From positions 248,001 to 312,000 of the forward strand of contig NZ_BAAAOK010000011.1 in the NCBI RefSeq assembly GCF_039530285.1: a DNA stretch of 64,000 nucleotides, given 5' to 3'. Under the pieces are notes generated by a model. The model made no database searches. It was not told where the DNA came from and saw nothing but the letters and a program-made list of their open reading frames with translations. The DNA is from Actinomadura_C alba (GTDB lineage: Bacteria; Actinomycetota; Actinomycetes; Streptosporangiales; Streptosporangiaceae). Position numbers and translations under genes: made by a program. Positions 48,763 to 57,203 of the stretch are shown here, piece by piece. Every line of letters starts with the position of its first letter. The first letter of the stretch is position 1.

Positions 48763-49242
48763 TCAGGCTTCGGAAAGGCGCTGTACCAGGCGTTCGTGGA
48801 TGATCTCCGGAACGAGCCCCGAGATGTCCCCGCCGTACTTCGCGATCTCCTTCATCAGGCTGGAGGAGAGGAAGGAGTACAGGGGATTGGTGGCCATGAA
48901 CATCGTCTCGACCCCGGCCATGCGATGGTTCATCTGCGCCATCTGCAACTCGTAGTCGAAGTCGCTGACGGCACGCAGTCCCTTGACGATGACCGGGATG
49001 TCATGCTGCCGGCAGTAGTCGACGAGCAGCCCGTGGAACTTGTCCACCCGGACGTTCCCGTACTCCTTGGTCACGTCCCGGAGCATGTCGATGCGCTCGT
49101 CGACGGTGAAGAGACCCTGCTTCGAGTAGTTGATCAACACGGCGACGACGACCTCGTCGTACAGGCGGGACGCCCGGCTGATGATGTCGAGGTGTCCGTT
49201 GGTCACTGGGTCGAACGAACCCGGACAGACGACACGGCGCAC
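48763..49242 (-). CDS. coaD: Phosphopantetheine adenylyltransferase
   Basis: 159 residues. Nucleotidyltransferase motif CPGSFDPVTNGHLDII, later GLRAVSDFDYELQMAQMNH and SSSLMKEIAKYGGD. It makes dephospho-CoA from 4'-phosphopantetheine, the fourth step of CoA synthesis. GTG 49242 has GGAGG nine bases upstream, so longer upstream frames are rejected. It follows rsmD on the same strand. Confidence 0.97.
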   Translation of the reverse strand: MRRVVCPGSFDPVTNGHLDIISRASRLYDEVVVAVLINYSKQGLFTVDERIDMLRDVTKEYGNVRVDKFHGLLVDYCRQHDIPVIVKGLRAVSDFDYELQMAQMNHRMAGVETMFMATNPLYSFLSSSLMKEIAKYGGDISGLVPEIIHERLVQRLSEA

Positions 49243-49334
49243 GAAGTGGAACCTCCGGTCAAGAGCGGAGACCTGTGGCGCGACCGTACCAAACGGGCCG
49301 TGACGTGACGTGCCCGCCTCACCCCTGAGCGCCT

Positions 49335-49895
49335 CTACGTCACCCTGCCATACCACAGAACCGCCTCGCCGTACCGCCGCTCACGCTCAGCCGTGTAGCC
49401 CGGCGGCCAGGCCAGGGGTCCGTCCCGGCCGGCCCGCTCCACGACGATCAGCGCGTCCGGGGCCGCCCAGCCGTTGTCGCGCAGCGCGCCGAGCAGGCCG
49501 GTGACCTCCTCGCCGCCCAGGGCGTACGGAGGGTCCGCGAATATCAGGTCGTACGGCGCTTCACAGCCTCGGCGCACGAGGCGTTCGACCCGGTCGGTGA
49601 CCAGTTCGGCTCCGGGCAGGCCGAGCAGGGCGATGTTGTCCCTGATGACCCGGGCGGCGCGGGCGTGCGACTCGACGAGCAGAGCGTGGTCGGCTCCCCT
49701 GGACAGGGCCTCGAGCCCCACCGCGCCGGACCCCGCGTACAGGTCGGCGACCCGGCAGCCGTCGAGCGGCCCGAGCAGCGCCCCGACGGTCGAGAACAGG
49801 CCCTCCCTGGCGCGGTCGCTGGTCGGTCGGGTGTCACGGCCGGCCGGCACGGCTATCCGCCGCCCTCCGGCGATGCCTGCGATGACTCGGGTCAC
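49335..49895 (-). CDS. rsmD: 16S rRNA (guanine966-N2)-methyltransferase
   Basis: 186 residues. Starts TRVIAGIAGGRRIAVPAG, SAM site VADLYAGSGAVGLEALSRGA, catalytic NPPY-type motif FADPPYALGG. It methylates G966 in the 30S P-site. GTG 49895. Overlaps nothing and lies 92 bases before coaD. A tandem repeat begins 53 bases upstream of the start. Confidence 0.96.
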   Translation of the reverse strand: MTRVIAGIAGGRRIAVPAGRDTRPTSDRAREGLFSTVGALLGPLDGCRVADLYAGSGAVGLEALSRGADHALLVESHARAARVIRDNIALLGLPGAELVTDRVERLVRRGCEAPYDLIFADPPYALGGEEVTGLLGALRDNGWAAPDALIVVERAGRDGPLAWPPGYTAERERRYGEAVLWYGRVT

Positions 49896-49948
49896 CCACT
49901 CAGTGTGCCCGGCCGCGCGAGCGGCCCGCTCCGGGACTCCCCCGAGCC

Positions 49949-50015
49949 GGTTCACCCGGGCTGGTTCACCCGGGCTGGTTCACCCGGGCCGGTTCACCCG
50001 GGCCGGTTCACCCGG
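49949..50015. repeat. 14-bp tandem repeat, nearly five copies
   Basis: GGTTCACCCGGGC(T/C) repeated at 49949, 49963, 49977, 49991 and partly 50005. The units contain the palindrome CCCGGG. They lie in the 281-base gap between rsmD and the divergent LPXTG-protein gene, within or near both promoters. Copy number may vary between strains. Confidence 0.9.
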
Positions 50016-50176
50016 AAGGCCACCGGCTCAGCGGAACAACGACGCTCCACAGAACAACAGATTCCTTTCGGAACGCTACGTAAGGTGACAAGATAGGTGT
50101 CAACCTGTGGGACGGCAGTGGCAGGTGAAGCGCCGGTGCCGCCCGATCCCCCCATTTCACGGCAGGAGGCTCGACG

Positions 50177-50824
50177 ATGCGCCTGGTTTCCAGAGCGGTG
50201 ACGACGGCCGGGGCGACGGTCCTGGGCATCACCGTCATGGGCGGCATGGCCCAGGCCGACACGGCCACCCGTGACCCGTCGCTTCTCTCCGGGCTCACCG
50301 ACACGGTGACCGGCACCACCGAGCTGGTCGACGGGCTCGTGAGCACCGTCGCCGACCCGGGGGCGCCGGCCCGCGACTCGCGGCCCAAGAGCACCCGGCC
50401 GCCCGGGCTCGGCGTCGACGCCAGGGTCGAGACCCCGGCCGCCGGTCCCCTCCGCGCCTCGGCCGGCGCCTCGGTGCGGGTCAGTGCGCAGAGCGGGCTG
50501 TCGGCACGGGCGGCGGCGGACGTGTGCCTCGGCACGGCGAGCTGCGGGAACGGCGGTACGCCGCCCATACCGCCCCGCCCCCCGACAGAGCCGGGTTCGC
50601 CGCCCGTCCCATCTCCGCCGCCCGCCCCCTCCGCACCGCCCGCGGCTCCACCTGTCGCGGCGGGGGAAGCCGGAGCGCTGCCCACGGCGACGGGGACCGT
50701 GACCGGCAGCCTGCCGTTCACGGGCGGATCCATCGACACGCTCGCGGGCGTGGCCGGGGCGCTGGTGCTCACGGGGGCGGCCGCGTTGGCCGCCACCCGC
50801 AGGCGCGCTCGCGACGGCTCCTGA
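50177..50824 (+). CDS. LPXTG-type cell-wall-anchored surface protein
   Basis: 215 residues. Signal peptide (RLVSRAVTTAGATVLGITVM, cut after AQA), an Ala/Thr-rich central part, a Pro-rich stalk (about 130-165), then LPFTG at 179-183, a hydrophobic helix and an RRRARDGS tail: a full sortase substrate. AGGAGG precedes the ATG. No binding domain is recognised, so it may be a spacer-like or developmental surface protein. The sortase is not in the window. Confidence 0.88.
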   Translation: MRLVSRAVTTAGATVLGITVMGGMAQADTATRDPSLLSGLTDTVTGTTELVDGLVSTVADPGAPARDSRPKSTRPPGLGVDARVETPAAGPLRASAGASVRVSAQSGLSARAAADVCLGTASCGNGGTPPIPPRPPTEPGSPPVPSPPPAPSAPPAAPPVAAGEAGALPTATGTVTGSLPFTGGSIDTLAGVAGALVLTGAAALAATRRRARDGS

Positions 50825-50893
50825 CGCACGCGCACGGCTCCTGACCCAGGTGCACGGCCCCTGACTGACGCAGCACGGCCCGCGCTGATCGCG

Positions 50894-51787
50894 CTATCCG
50901 AGCACCCAGCGCACCTGGGTGCGCACGCCCGCGTCCGGATCGGCGAGCGCTTCGACGAGTGCGGTCACGACCTCGGGCCGGTCGTCGGCCCACGGCTCCA
51001 GTGACCGTACGGCGGCCCGCCGTACGTCCACGACGCGGTCGCCGAGTGCCCGGACGAGCAGGCCGATGGCGATCTCGGGAGCGGCGGCGCGCAGCGCGGT
51101 CGCCGCGCGTGCGCGCACCCGCCAGTCGGGGTGCTCCAGCGTGCTCGCCACGCGCTCGGCGAGGGGCGGCGGCATGCCGAGGTCCGTGGCCGCGTCGATC
51201 GCTGCGATCCGAACCACGGCGTCGTGGTCGACGATCAGCCGCTCCAGCGCCGGGAGGCCCGCGGGCGACTTGAGCCGCGCGAGCCCCTCGGCCACGCCGA
51301 CGCGCACCTCGCGGGCCGGATCGCCGGCCGCCTGCGCCACCTCGGTGACGGCGCCGAGTGCGATCAGGCCGATGATCGCCTGGAGGCGCACCTCCGGCTC
51401 GCCGTCCCGGAGGCCATCGGCGTACTGCTCCCGGGCACCCTCGGTCAGCAGCGCGAGCAGTTCGACGGCCGTCTCGCGGAGCCGGGCGTCGCGGCCGTGC
51501 GCGGCGGCCAGCAGCAGCGCCCTGACACCGTCCTCGCCGATGTAGACCTCGGCCAGGACCCGCAGCGATTCGGCGGCGACCTCCCGCACGCTGTGGTCCT
51601 CGTCGGCCAGCGCCCAGGCGAGAGTGTCGCCCGCCCCGGCCGGAGCGGTGCGGGTCAACATGATGAGGGCGGCCTTGCGCACCTCGGGCGCGGGGTCGCG
51701 CAGATGTTCTTCGATGTCGGGGAGTTCTGGGCGCTCCAGCCGGTAGAGCGCGGCAATGCGGGTCGAGGGAGTGTCTGTGGTGGTCAC
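50894..51787 (-). CDS. HEAT-repeat protein
   Basis: 297 residues made of about eight HEAT-like helical repeats (DPAPEVRKAALIMLTRTAPA, EDHSVREVAAESLRVLAEVY, DPAREVRVGVAEGLARLKSP, HPDWRVRARAATALRAAAPE). PBS-lyase-type HEAT proteins act as scaffolds or phycocyanobilin-lyase relatives; role here unknown. GTG 51787. It stands alone between the LPXTG and recG genes. Confidence 0.88.
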   Translation of the reverse strand: MTTTDTPSTRIAALYRLERPELPDIEEHLRDPAPEVRKAALIMLTRTAPAGAGDTLAWALADEDHSVREVAAESLRVLAEVYIGEDGVRALLLAAAHGRDARLRETAVELLALLTEGAREQYADGLRDGEPEVRLQAIIGLIALGAVTEVAQAAGDPAREVRVGVAEGLARLKSPAGLPALERLIVDHDAVVRIAAIDAATDLGMPPPLAERVASTLEHPDWRVRARAATALRAAAPEIAIGLLVRALGDRVVDVRRAAVRSLEPWADDRPEVVTALVEALADPDAGVRTQVRWVLG

Positions 51788-51972
51788 GGCATGGCCTCCG
51801 GAGCCGTCGCGGATCTGTGAGTGGGGCTCAGATCACCGACGGGAACACAGCGCGCTGGCCTGCCGCCGTAGGTCGACGTGCAGCCGAGCGATCAAAGGCC
51901 GGCTCCGCTCCATGTCCTCATGGTCGAGGAGGTTGCGGATAAAATCAATGGAATAAGTAGGAAACCCTCTTG

Positions 51973-54189
51973 TCAGGCCTTCTCGAGGTACTCCGCGCGC
52001 TCGTCGTCCAGCAGCGCGGCGAGTTCGGCCGCGAGCCCGGGACTGTGGGTGAGGTCGGGGTCTGCCGCGACGACCGCCGCCGCCGCCTGCCGGGCACGCA
52101 GGATCACGTCCTCGTCGCGGAGCAGGGTGAGCAGCTTGAGGCTCGACGCCCGGCCGGCCTGGGCGACGCCCAGCACGTCGCCCTCGCGGCGCTGCTCCAG
52201 ATCGAGCCGGGACAGCTCGAAGCCGTCGGTGGTCGAGGCGACGGCCGCCAGTCGTTCCCTGATCTTCGTGCCCTCGGGCGCCTCGGTCACGAGGAGGCAG
52301 AGACCGGGCAGGTTGCCGCGCCCTACCCGGCCGCGAAGCTGATGGAGCTGCGAGACGCCGAACCGGTCGGCATCCATGATCATCATCACGGTGGCGTTGG
52401 GGACGTCGACGCCGACCTCGATGACGGTGGTCGCGAGCAGGACGTCCAGTTCGCCGGCCGCGAACCGGCGCATCACGGCGTCCTTCTCGTCGGGGTGCAG
52501 CTTGCCGTGCAGCACGCCGATGCGAAGCCCGGACAGGTGCTCCTCCGCCAGGCTCGGCAGCAGGTCGAGCACTGCCAGCGGAGGGCGCCGCTCCCCCTCG
52601 TCGTCCTTGGGCTCGACGTCGCCCTCGTCCCCCTCCTGCTCACCGATCCGCGGGCAGACGATGTAGGTCTGGCGGCCCTGTGCGGCCTCTTCCCTTATCC
52701 GCTCCCAGGCGCGGTGGAGGAAGCCCGGCTTCTCCGGGGGCACGACATGGGTCTTGATCTCCGCTCGGCCGGCCGGAAGCTGGTTGAGGACCGAGGTGTC
52801 CAGATCGCCGAACACGGTCATCGCGACCGTACGCGGGATCGGCGTCGCGGTCATCACCAGCACGTGCGGGCGCCCGCCCGCGACCTTCTCCCGCAGGGCG
52901 TCCCGCTGTTCCACCCCGAATCGGTGCTGCTCATCGACGACGACCAGCCCGAGGTCGGCGAACTGCACGTGCTCCTGCAGCAGGGCGTGGGTGCCGACCA
53001 CGATCCCGGCGGCACCGGAGGCGGCGTCGAGCAGCGCCGCGCGCCGCGCCTTGGCCCCCTGTGAACCGGTGAGCAGCGCCACCCTGGTCGCCCGGTCGGC
53101 GCCGCCCAGCTGCCCCGCCTGCCCCAGCGGGCCCAGCATGCCGGTGATCGAGCGGTAGTGCTGTTGCGCGAGGACCTCGGTGGGCGCGAGCAGCGCCGCC
53201 TGCCCGCCGGAGTCGACGACCTGCAGCATCGCCCGCAGGGCGCACATGGTCTTGCCCGAGCCGACGTCGCCCTGGAGCAGCCGGTGCATCGGGTGTTCGC
53301 GGGCCAGCTCCGCAGCGATCTCCTCGCCGACCGACAGCTGTCCCTCCGTGAGAGTGAAGGGCAGCCGCCGGTCGAACTCGCGGAGCAGCCCGTCCTCGGC
53401 TCGCGGCCGGGCCTTGGCGGGCAGCGCGCCGGCCGCTCTGCGTCGGCGCGCCAGAGCCAGCTGCAGCAGAAACGCCTCGTCCCACTTCAGCCGCTTGCGG
53501 GCCCGTGACAGCTCCGCGAAGTCCTTGGGCCGGTGAATGCCGTCATAGGCCTCACGCAGCCTGATGAAGCCGTGGTCACGCAAGATCGGCTCGGGCATGG
53601 GATCGGTGCCGATGTCGACGGTGTCCAGGATCATCTTCACGCAGTCCGTGATCTTCCAGGACTCCAGGCCCTTGGTCGCCGGGTAGACCGGGATCAGTTC
53701 CTCGACGAACTCCCGCGCGGCCTCGGACATCCCGCTCCCCGAGGCGCCCGAGACGGCCGAGACGGCCACCGGCCGGTAGTCGGGGTGGGTGAGCTGCTTC
53801 TTGACACCCTGCCTGGTGCGGAAGAAGGTCACCTTTCCGGCGAACAGCGCCCGGGTGCCCGGGGGCAGCTCTTTCTCGGGCTTGTAGGACGCCTTCTTGC
53901 CGAAGAACGTGAGCATCAGCTCGCCGCGCCCGTCGGTGACGGTGACCTCCAGCAGGTAGCCGGGCCGCTTGGTGATCGTCCGGCCCTGGACCTTCAGCAC
54001 CTCGGCCATGACGGTGACGTGCTCGCCCTCCACCAGGCCGGACAGGTCGGTGAGCTCACCCCGCTCGGCGTAGCGCCGGGGGTAATGGCACAACAGGTCT
54101 CCGACGGTGTGCAGGTCGAGGCCTTCGGCCATCACCTTGGCCGTACGGTCACCGAGCGCCTTGCGCAGCGGCTCGTCGAGTTTCGCCAC
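51973..54189 (-). CDS. recG: ATP-dependent DNA helicase RecG
   Basis: 738 residues from GTG 54189 (AKLDEPLRKALGDRTAK, the family start); ATG 54219 is an alternative in frame. Wedge domain (VTVMAEVLKVQGRTITKRPG), helicase motif I QGDVGSGKTMCALRAMLQ, DEQHRFG, and C-terminal motifs GVDVPNATVMMIMDADRFG and LHQLRGRVGRG. It remodels stalled forks and Holliday junctions. Followed downstream by the HEAT gene; upstream is the DAK2-domain gene with which it pairs in actinobacteria. Confidence 0.97.
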   Translation of the reverse strand: MAKLDEPLRKALGDRTAKVMAEGLDLHTVGDLLCHYPRRYAERGELTDLSGLVEGEHVTVMAEVLKVQGRTITKRPGYLLEVTVTDGRGELMLTFFGKKASYKPEKELPPGTRALFAGKVTFFRTRQGVKKQLTHPDYRPVAVSAVSGASGSGMSEAAREFVEELIPVYPATKGLESWKITDCVKMILDTVDIGTDPMPEPILRDHGFIRLREAYDGIHRPKDFAELSRARKRLKWDEAFLLQLALARRRRAAGALPAKARPRAEDGLLREFDRRLPFTLTEGQLSVGEEIAAELAREHPMHRLLQGDVGSGKTMCALRAMLQVVDSGGQAALLAPTEVLAQQHYRSITGMLGPLGQAGQLGGADRATRVALLTGSQGAKARRAALLDAASGAAGIVVGTHALLQEHVQFADLGLVVVDEQHRFGVEQRDALREKVAGGRPHVLVMTATPIPRTVAMTVFGDLDTSVLNQLPAGRAEIKTHVVPPEKPGFLHRAWERIREEAAQGRQTYIVCPRIGEQEGDEGDVEPKDDEGERRPPLAVLDLLPSLAEEHLSGLRIGVLHGKLHPDEKDAVMRRFAAGELDVLLATTVIEVGVDVPNATVMMIMDADRFGVSQLHQLRGRVGRGNLPGLCLLVTEAPEGTKIRERLAAVASTTDGFELSRLDLEQRREGDVLGVAQAGRASSLKLLTLLRDEDVILRARQAAAAVVAADPDLTHSPGLAAELAALLDDERAEYLEKA

Positions 54190-54258
54190 AGTGCTACCCA
54201 CAGGGCTATTACAGACCATGCGCGAGGGTGCGCGTGCGCGAAGGCGGGCGCCGCGGGC

Positions 54259-55908
54259 TCACTCCACTCCGATGAGCACCGGGCGGCGTTCCTGGCCGCC
54301 CTCGTAGAAGACCAGCTCGACACCGGGGCGTTCTGCGCGCAGGCGGCCCTCTACCGCGCCGGTCAGCCCGGGCGGTGCCGTGCGGCCCATGATCAGTGTG
54401 ACGAGCTCACCGCCGCCGGCGAGCATGCGGCCCAGGATGTGGAGGGCCGTCTCGGTCACGTCGGCGCCGATCACGCACACGTCGCCCTCGATGAGCCCGA
54501 GGACGTCATCGGGCTGGCAGATGCCCGCACTGGTGACGGCCTCCTGCTCGGCGATCTCCACATGCCCGGACCTGGTCGCTCCCGCGGCGCGCATCATGGC
54601 GATCACGTCGTCGTCGAACCGGCGCAGCTCATCGTGCACCGCCAGTGCCGCCAGACCCTGTACGGAAGCCTCGGTGGGCAGCACGGCGATGCGCACCCCG
54701 CTGTCGCCGGCGCGTTCCGCGGCGGCCTCGGCGACCGCCAGCACGCCCGGATCATTGGGCAATACGGTCACCTCGTCGCCGGCCGCCAAGATCGCCTCCA
54801 CCAGTACCGCGACCGGCGGCACGGCACCCGGTTCCCTGCGCACGATCCGGGCGCCGCCGCTCTCGAAGAGCGTCGCCAGGCCATCGGCGTCGGTGACCGC
54901 CACGACTCCCCGGCCGGCGCAGGGCGCCTGCGGCCTCCCTGCCGCGTGCGGTGCGTCGTGCAGGCAGGTCACCCTGATACGGCGCGGCCGGCCGGCGGCC
55001 AGCCCCGCCTCGATGGCCGCGCCCACGTCGTCGACGTGCACGTGGACGTTCCAGAGCCCGTCTCCGCCGACGACGACCAGCGAGTCGCCGAGCCCGTCCA
55101 GGGTCCGCCGCAGCACCGTGACCTCGTCGTCGGAAGCGTCGAGGAGGTACATCACCTCATAGCCCCCGCCGCCCGCCTCCCCGGCGGTCACCGACCGGTC
55201 CGCGAGGTCGTAGCCGCCGGGCACGGCGGCGCGGGAGGGCGCCACGGCGCGGGAGGGCGCCACGGCGCGGGAGGGAACCGCGTAGCCGTCCGGGAACTCC
55301 TCCGTGACCACCGCCACCAGGGCGTCCAGCACGACGCAGAGCCCGGCTCCGCCCGCGTCGACCACCCCGTTGCGGGCGAGCACGTCGAGCTGTTCGGGGG
55401 TCCGCGACAGCGCCGCCCTGGCCGCCTCAGCGGCCGCGCGCACCACACCCGCCAGCGTGGGGCCGCCGGTGGGCGGGGCGGCGGCGGCCGAGGCCAGGAC
55501 GCTCAGGATGGTGCCCTCGACGGGATGCGCCACGGCCGTACGGGCGAGCGCGGCCGCGTATCCGAGCGCCTCGTCGAGCACCTGGCCGTCGGCGATCACC
55601 CCTGGCTTGCCCAGGACGTCGGCGAGTCCGAGGAAGACCTGGCTGAGGATCACCCCCGAGTTCCCGCGCGCGCCGAGGAGCGCCCCCTGGGCCAGGGCCC
55701 GCCAGGTGCGCTCGGCGTCCGCCCCGGGCGGCAGCTCAGCGAGGGCCTCCGCCGCCGCCAGCACCGTGAGGTGGAGGTTGGTGCCGGTGTCGCCATCGGG
55801 CACGGGAAAGACGTTCAGTCCGTCGATCTCACCCCGGACCCGGCCGAGGGCGTCGGCCGCGAGCCCGCACCAATGCCGTACACCGGCCGCGTCCAGGATC
55901 TCGCGCAC
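54259..55908 (-). CDS. DAK2 (DhaL-like) domain protein
   Basis: 549 residues. N-terminal DhaL domain: GLNVFPVPDGDTGTNLHLTV, ARGNSGVILSQVFLGL and VDAGGAGLCVVLDALV; C-terminal DegV-like parts (AVTDADGLATLF, LIMGRTAPPG). Related to FakA-type fatty acid kinases and the Rv2974c group. GTG 55908 has GGAGG five bases upstream. A PSRAVA hexapeptide is repeated near residue 220. Substrate in actinobacteria is unproven. Confidence 0.92.
   Translation of the reverse strand: MREILDAAGVRHWCGLAADALGRVRGEIDGLNVFPVPDGDTGTNLHLTVLAAAEALAELPPGADAERTWRALAQGALLGARGNSGVILSQVFLGLADVLGKPGVIADGQVLDEALGYAAALARTAVAHPVEGTILSVLASAAAAPPTGGPTLAGVVRAAAEAARAALSRTPEQLDVLARNGVVDAGGAGLCVVLDALVAVVTEEFPDGYAVPSRAVAPSRAVAPSRAAVPGGYDLADRSVTAGEAGGGGYEVMYLLDASDDEVTVLRRTLDGLGDSLVVVGGDGLWNVHVHVDDVGAAIEAGLAAGRPRRIRVTCLHDAPHAAGRPQAPCAGRGVVAVTDADGLATLFESGGARIVRREPGAVPPVAVLVEAILAAGDEVTVLPNDPGVLAVAEAAAERAGDSGVRIAVLPTEASVQGLAALAVHDELRRFDDDVIAMMRAAGATRSGHVEIAEQEAVTSAGICQPDDVLGLIEGDVCVIGADVTETALHILGRMLAGGGELVTLIMGRTAPPGLTGAVEGRLRAERPGVELVFYEGGQERRPVLIGVE
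55228..55275. repeat. 18-bp in-frame minisatellite within DAK2 gene
   Basis: The unit GGCGCGGGAGGGCGCCAC occurs at 55228 and 55246 and partly at 55264. On the coding strand it adds the hexapeptide PSRAVA in a linker between the two halves of the protein. Multiples of three keep the frame, so length can vary without loss of function. Confidence 0.88.
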
Positions 55909-56021
55909 GCCCACCTCCGTGTTTCCGGCGAGATTATCCTTATCGGACAGGCCGTCCAGGGTGGAACGGGTTCGCGGGCTGATTCGCACGGTAGCCAGGG
56001 GTCGGCTACTCTTGCTAGGTC

Positions 56022-56041
56022 GTCCCCGATGGGGACCTTTT
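56022..56041 (+). terminator. Terminator-like hairpin in rpmB leader (possible attenuator)
   Basis: GTCCCC-GAT-GGGGAC followed directly by CTTTT, 52 bases before the rpmB start. A short stem with a T-run in the leader of a ribosomal protein gene suggests attenuation. A further inverted repeat TAGCC/GGCTA lies just upstream (about 55992-56008). Confidence 0.45.
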
Positions 56042-56092
56042 GGCGAGCGGCCGATCAGGGCGCTCAAGCATCGATACCACTTGGAGTTTCCC

Positions 56093-56287
56093 GTGGCTTC
56101 CGTCTGCGACGTCTGCGGCAAGGGACCCGGTTTCGGCATGAGTGTCTCCCACTCGCACCGCCGCACCCCGCGCCGCTGGAACCCCAACATCCAGCGCGTG
56201 CGTGCCGTCGTCGGTGGCACCACGAAGCGGATCAACGCCTGCACGTCCTGCATCAAGGCCGGCAAGGTCAAGCGTCCCACCGTCTGA
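56093..56287 (+). CDS. rpmB: 50S ribosomal protein L28, zinc-binding form
   Basis: 64 residues. ASVCDVCGKGPGFGMSVSHS, RRTPRRWNPNIQRVRA and the second Cys pair CTSC identify L28 of the zinc (C+) type. GTG 56093 has TTGGAG six bases upstream. Divergent from the DAK2 gene. Actinobacteria often hold a second zinc-free copy elsewhere, regulated by Zur. Confidence 0.97.
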   Translation: MASVCDVCGKGPGFGMSVSHSHRRTPRRWNPNIQRVRAVVGGTTKRINACTSCIKAGKVKRPTV

Positions 56288-56305
56288 CCGCTCCCGCGCC
56301 AACCG

Positions 56306-56334
56306 AGCCGGCTCACCCCTGGGGTGGGCCGGCT
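56306..56334 (+). terminator. Terminator after rpmB
   Basis: A 14-pair stem (AGCCGGC.CACCCC / GGGGTG.GCCGGCT) with a single-base loop and one internal mismatch, 19 bases after the rpmB stop; the convergent gene at 56407 may use it from the other side. Confidence 0.8.
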
Positions 56335-56406
56335 TCGTAGTTTCCGCCGGCCCGATCGTTCCTCACTGCCTTCAACGGGCAGCGGGCAGCGGGGGCCGCC
56401 CGGTGA

Positions 56407-57060
56407 TCACGGAGCCGGGGTCGGGCCGTTGTCGGCGGGCTCGGGGACGACCGTGGACTCGGCCTCGTCGCGCTGCCGGTCGATCTCGTCCTGATCGACC
56501 CCGGACGTCGAGGGCGGCCGGGGCGCCTGGCCGTCCCGTGCCCTGCGGGCGAGATCGGTCTGGTTCGGCCGGCCGCCGCTCCCGGCGCTCGTTCCGGAGT
56601 CGGCTCCGCCGTTCGCCGTGCCACCCGCCGGGCGGGCCGAGGGCTTGGCCGCCGGCGCCTTGTCGGCCGTGACGCCACGCGGCGCGCCGCTCTCACAGGG
56701 CCCGGGCTCGGCGCAGTCGGGAATCGCGCTCCGGCTCACCGGAACGGACGCAGGCAGTGGATCTTTCGTACCGCCGAGCCACCCCGCGTCCATGGCGATC
56801 CCGCCCAGCAGGAGGCCGGCCACCAGGATGAGCCCCCCGAGCGCGGCCGACGCACCCCTGCCACCGCGCCGCCCCGCAGCGATCTCTCCGGGAGCGGCCT
56901 CTCGGGTATTGGCGTCTTCAGTGTGGGTCTTCTCGGTGCGGGCCTTCTCGGTACCGGCCTCTTCGGTGCGGGCATCTTCAGATCCGGCCGTTTCGGCGTG
57001 AGCCTCTTCGGCGTCGCCGTGCTCTGCCCGCTCGTCTCGCGCCGACTCGCCGTCGCCCAC
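56407..57060 (-). CDS. Membrane protein with Thr/Glu repeats
   Basis: 217 residues from GTG 57060, chosen for GGAGGG about seven bases upstream. The cytoplasmic N-terminal part is Glu/Ala-rich with five pentapeptide copies (ARTEE, AGTEK, ARTEK, THTED, ANTRE), then one membrane helix (ALGGLILVAGLLLGGIAMDA), and a disordered exterior with two close cysteines (DCAEPGPCE). No family recognised. Convergent with rpmB. Confidence 0.7.
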   Translation of the reverse strand: MGDGESARDERAEHGDAEEAHAETAGSEDARTEEAGTEKARTEKTHTEDANTREAAPGEIAAGRRGGRGASAALGGLILVAGLLLGGIAMDAGWLGGTKDPLPASVPVSRSAIPDCAEPGPCESGAPRGVTADKAPAAKPSARPAGGTANGGADSGTSAGSGGRPNQTDLARRARDGQAPRPPSTSGVDQDEIDRQRDEAESTVVPEPADNGPTPAP

Positions 57061-57203
57061 GCCGGTTCCCTCCGTCAGTGAGCGGGAGCCCACACCGCAC
57101 AAGCCGCGTGCGTCGCGGCGACCGTGAGCCGTGATCATGGAGCAACGGCGCATCGACGTCAAGCGCTCGGCAGCCGAACCGCTCGCGAGATCCCGAATCG
57201 GGA

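Noticed and set aside
53533..56340. Long plus-strand frame opposite recG and the DAK2 gene
   Set aside because: Shadow of the real minus-strand genes; composition only, no motif, and it runs through the rpmB start in another frame.
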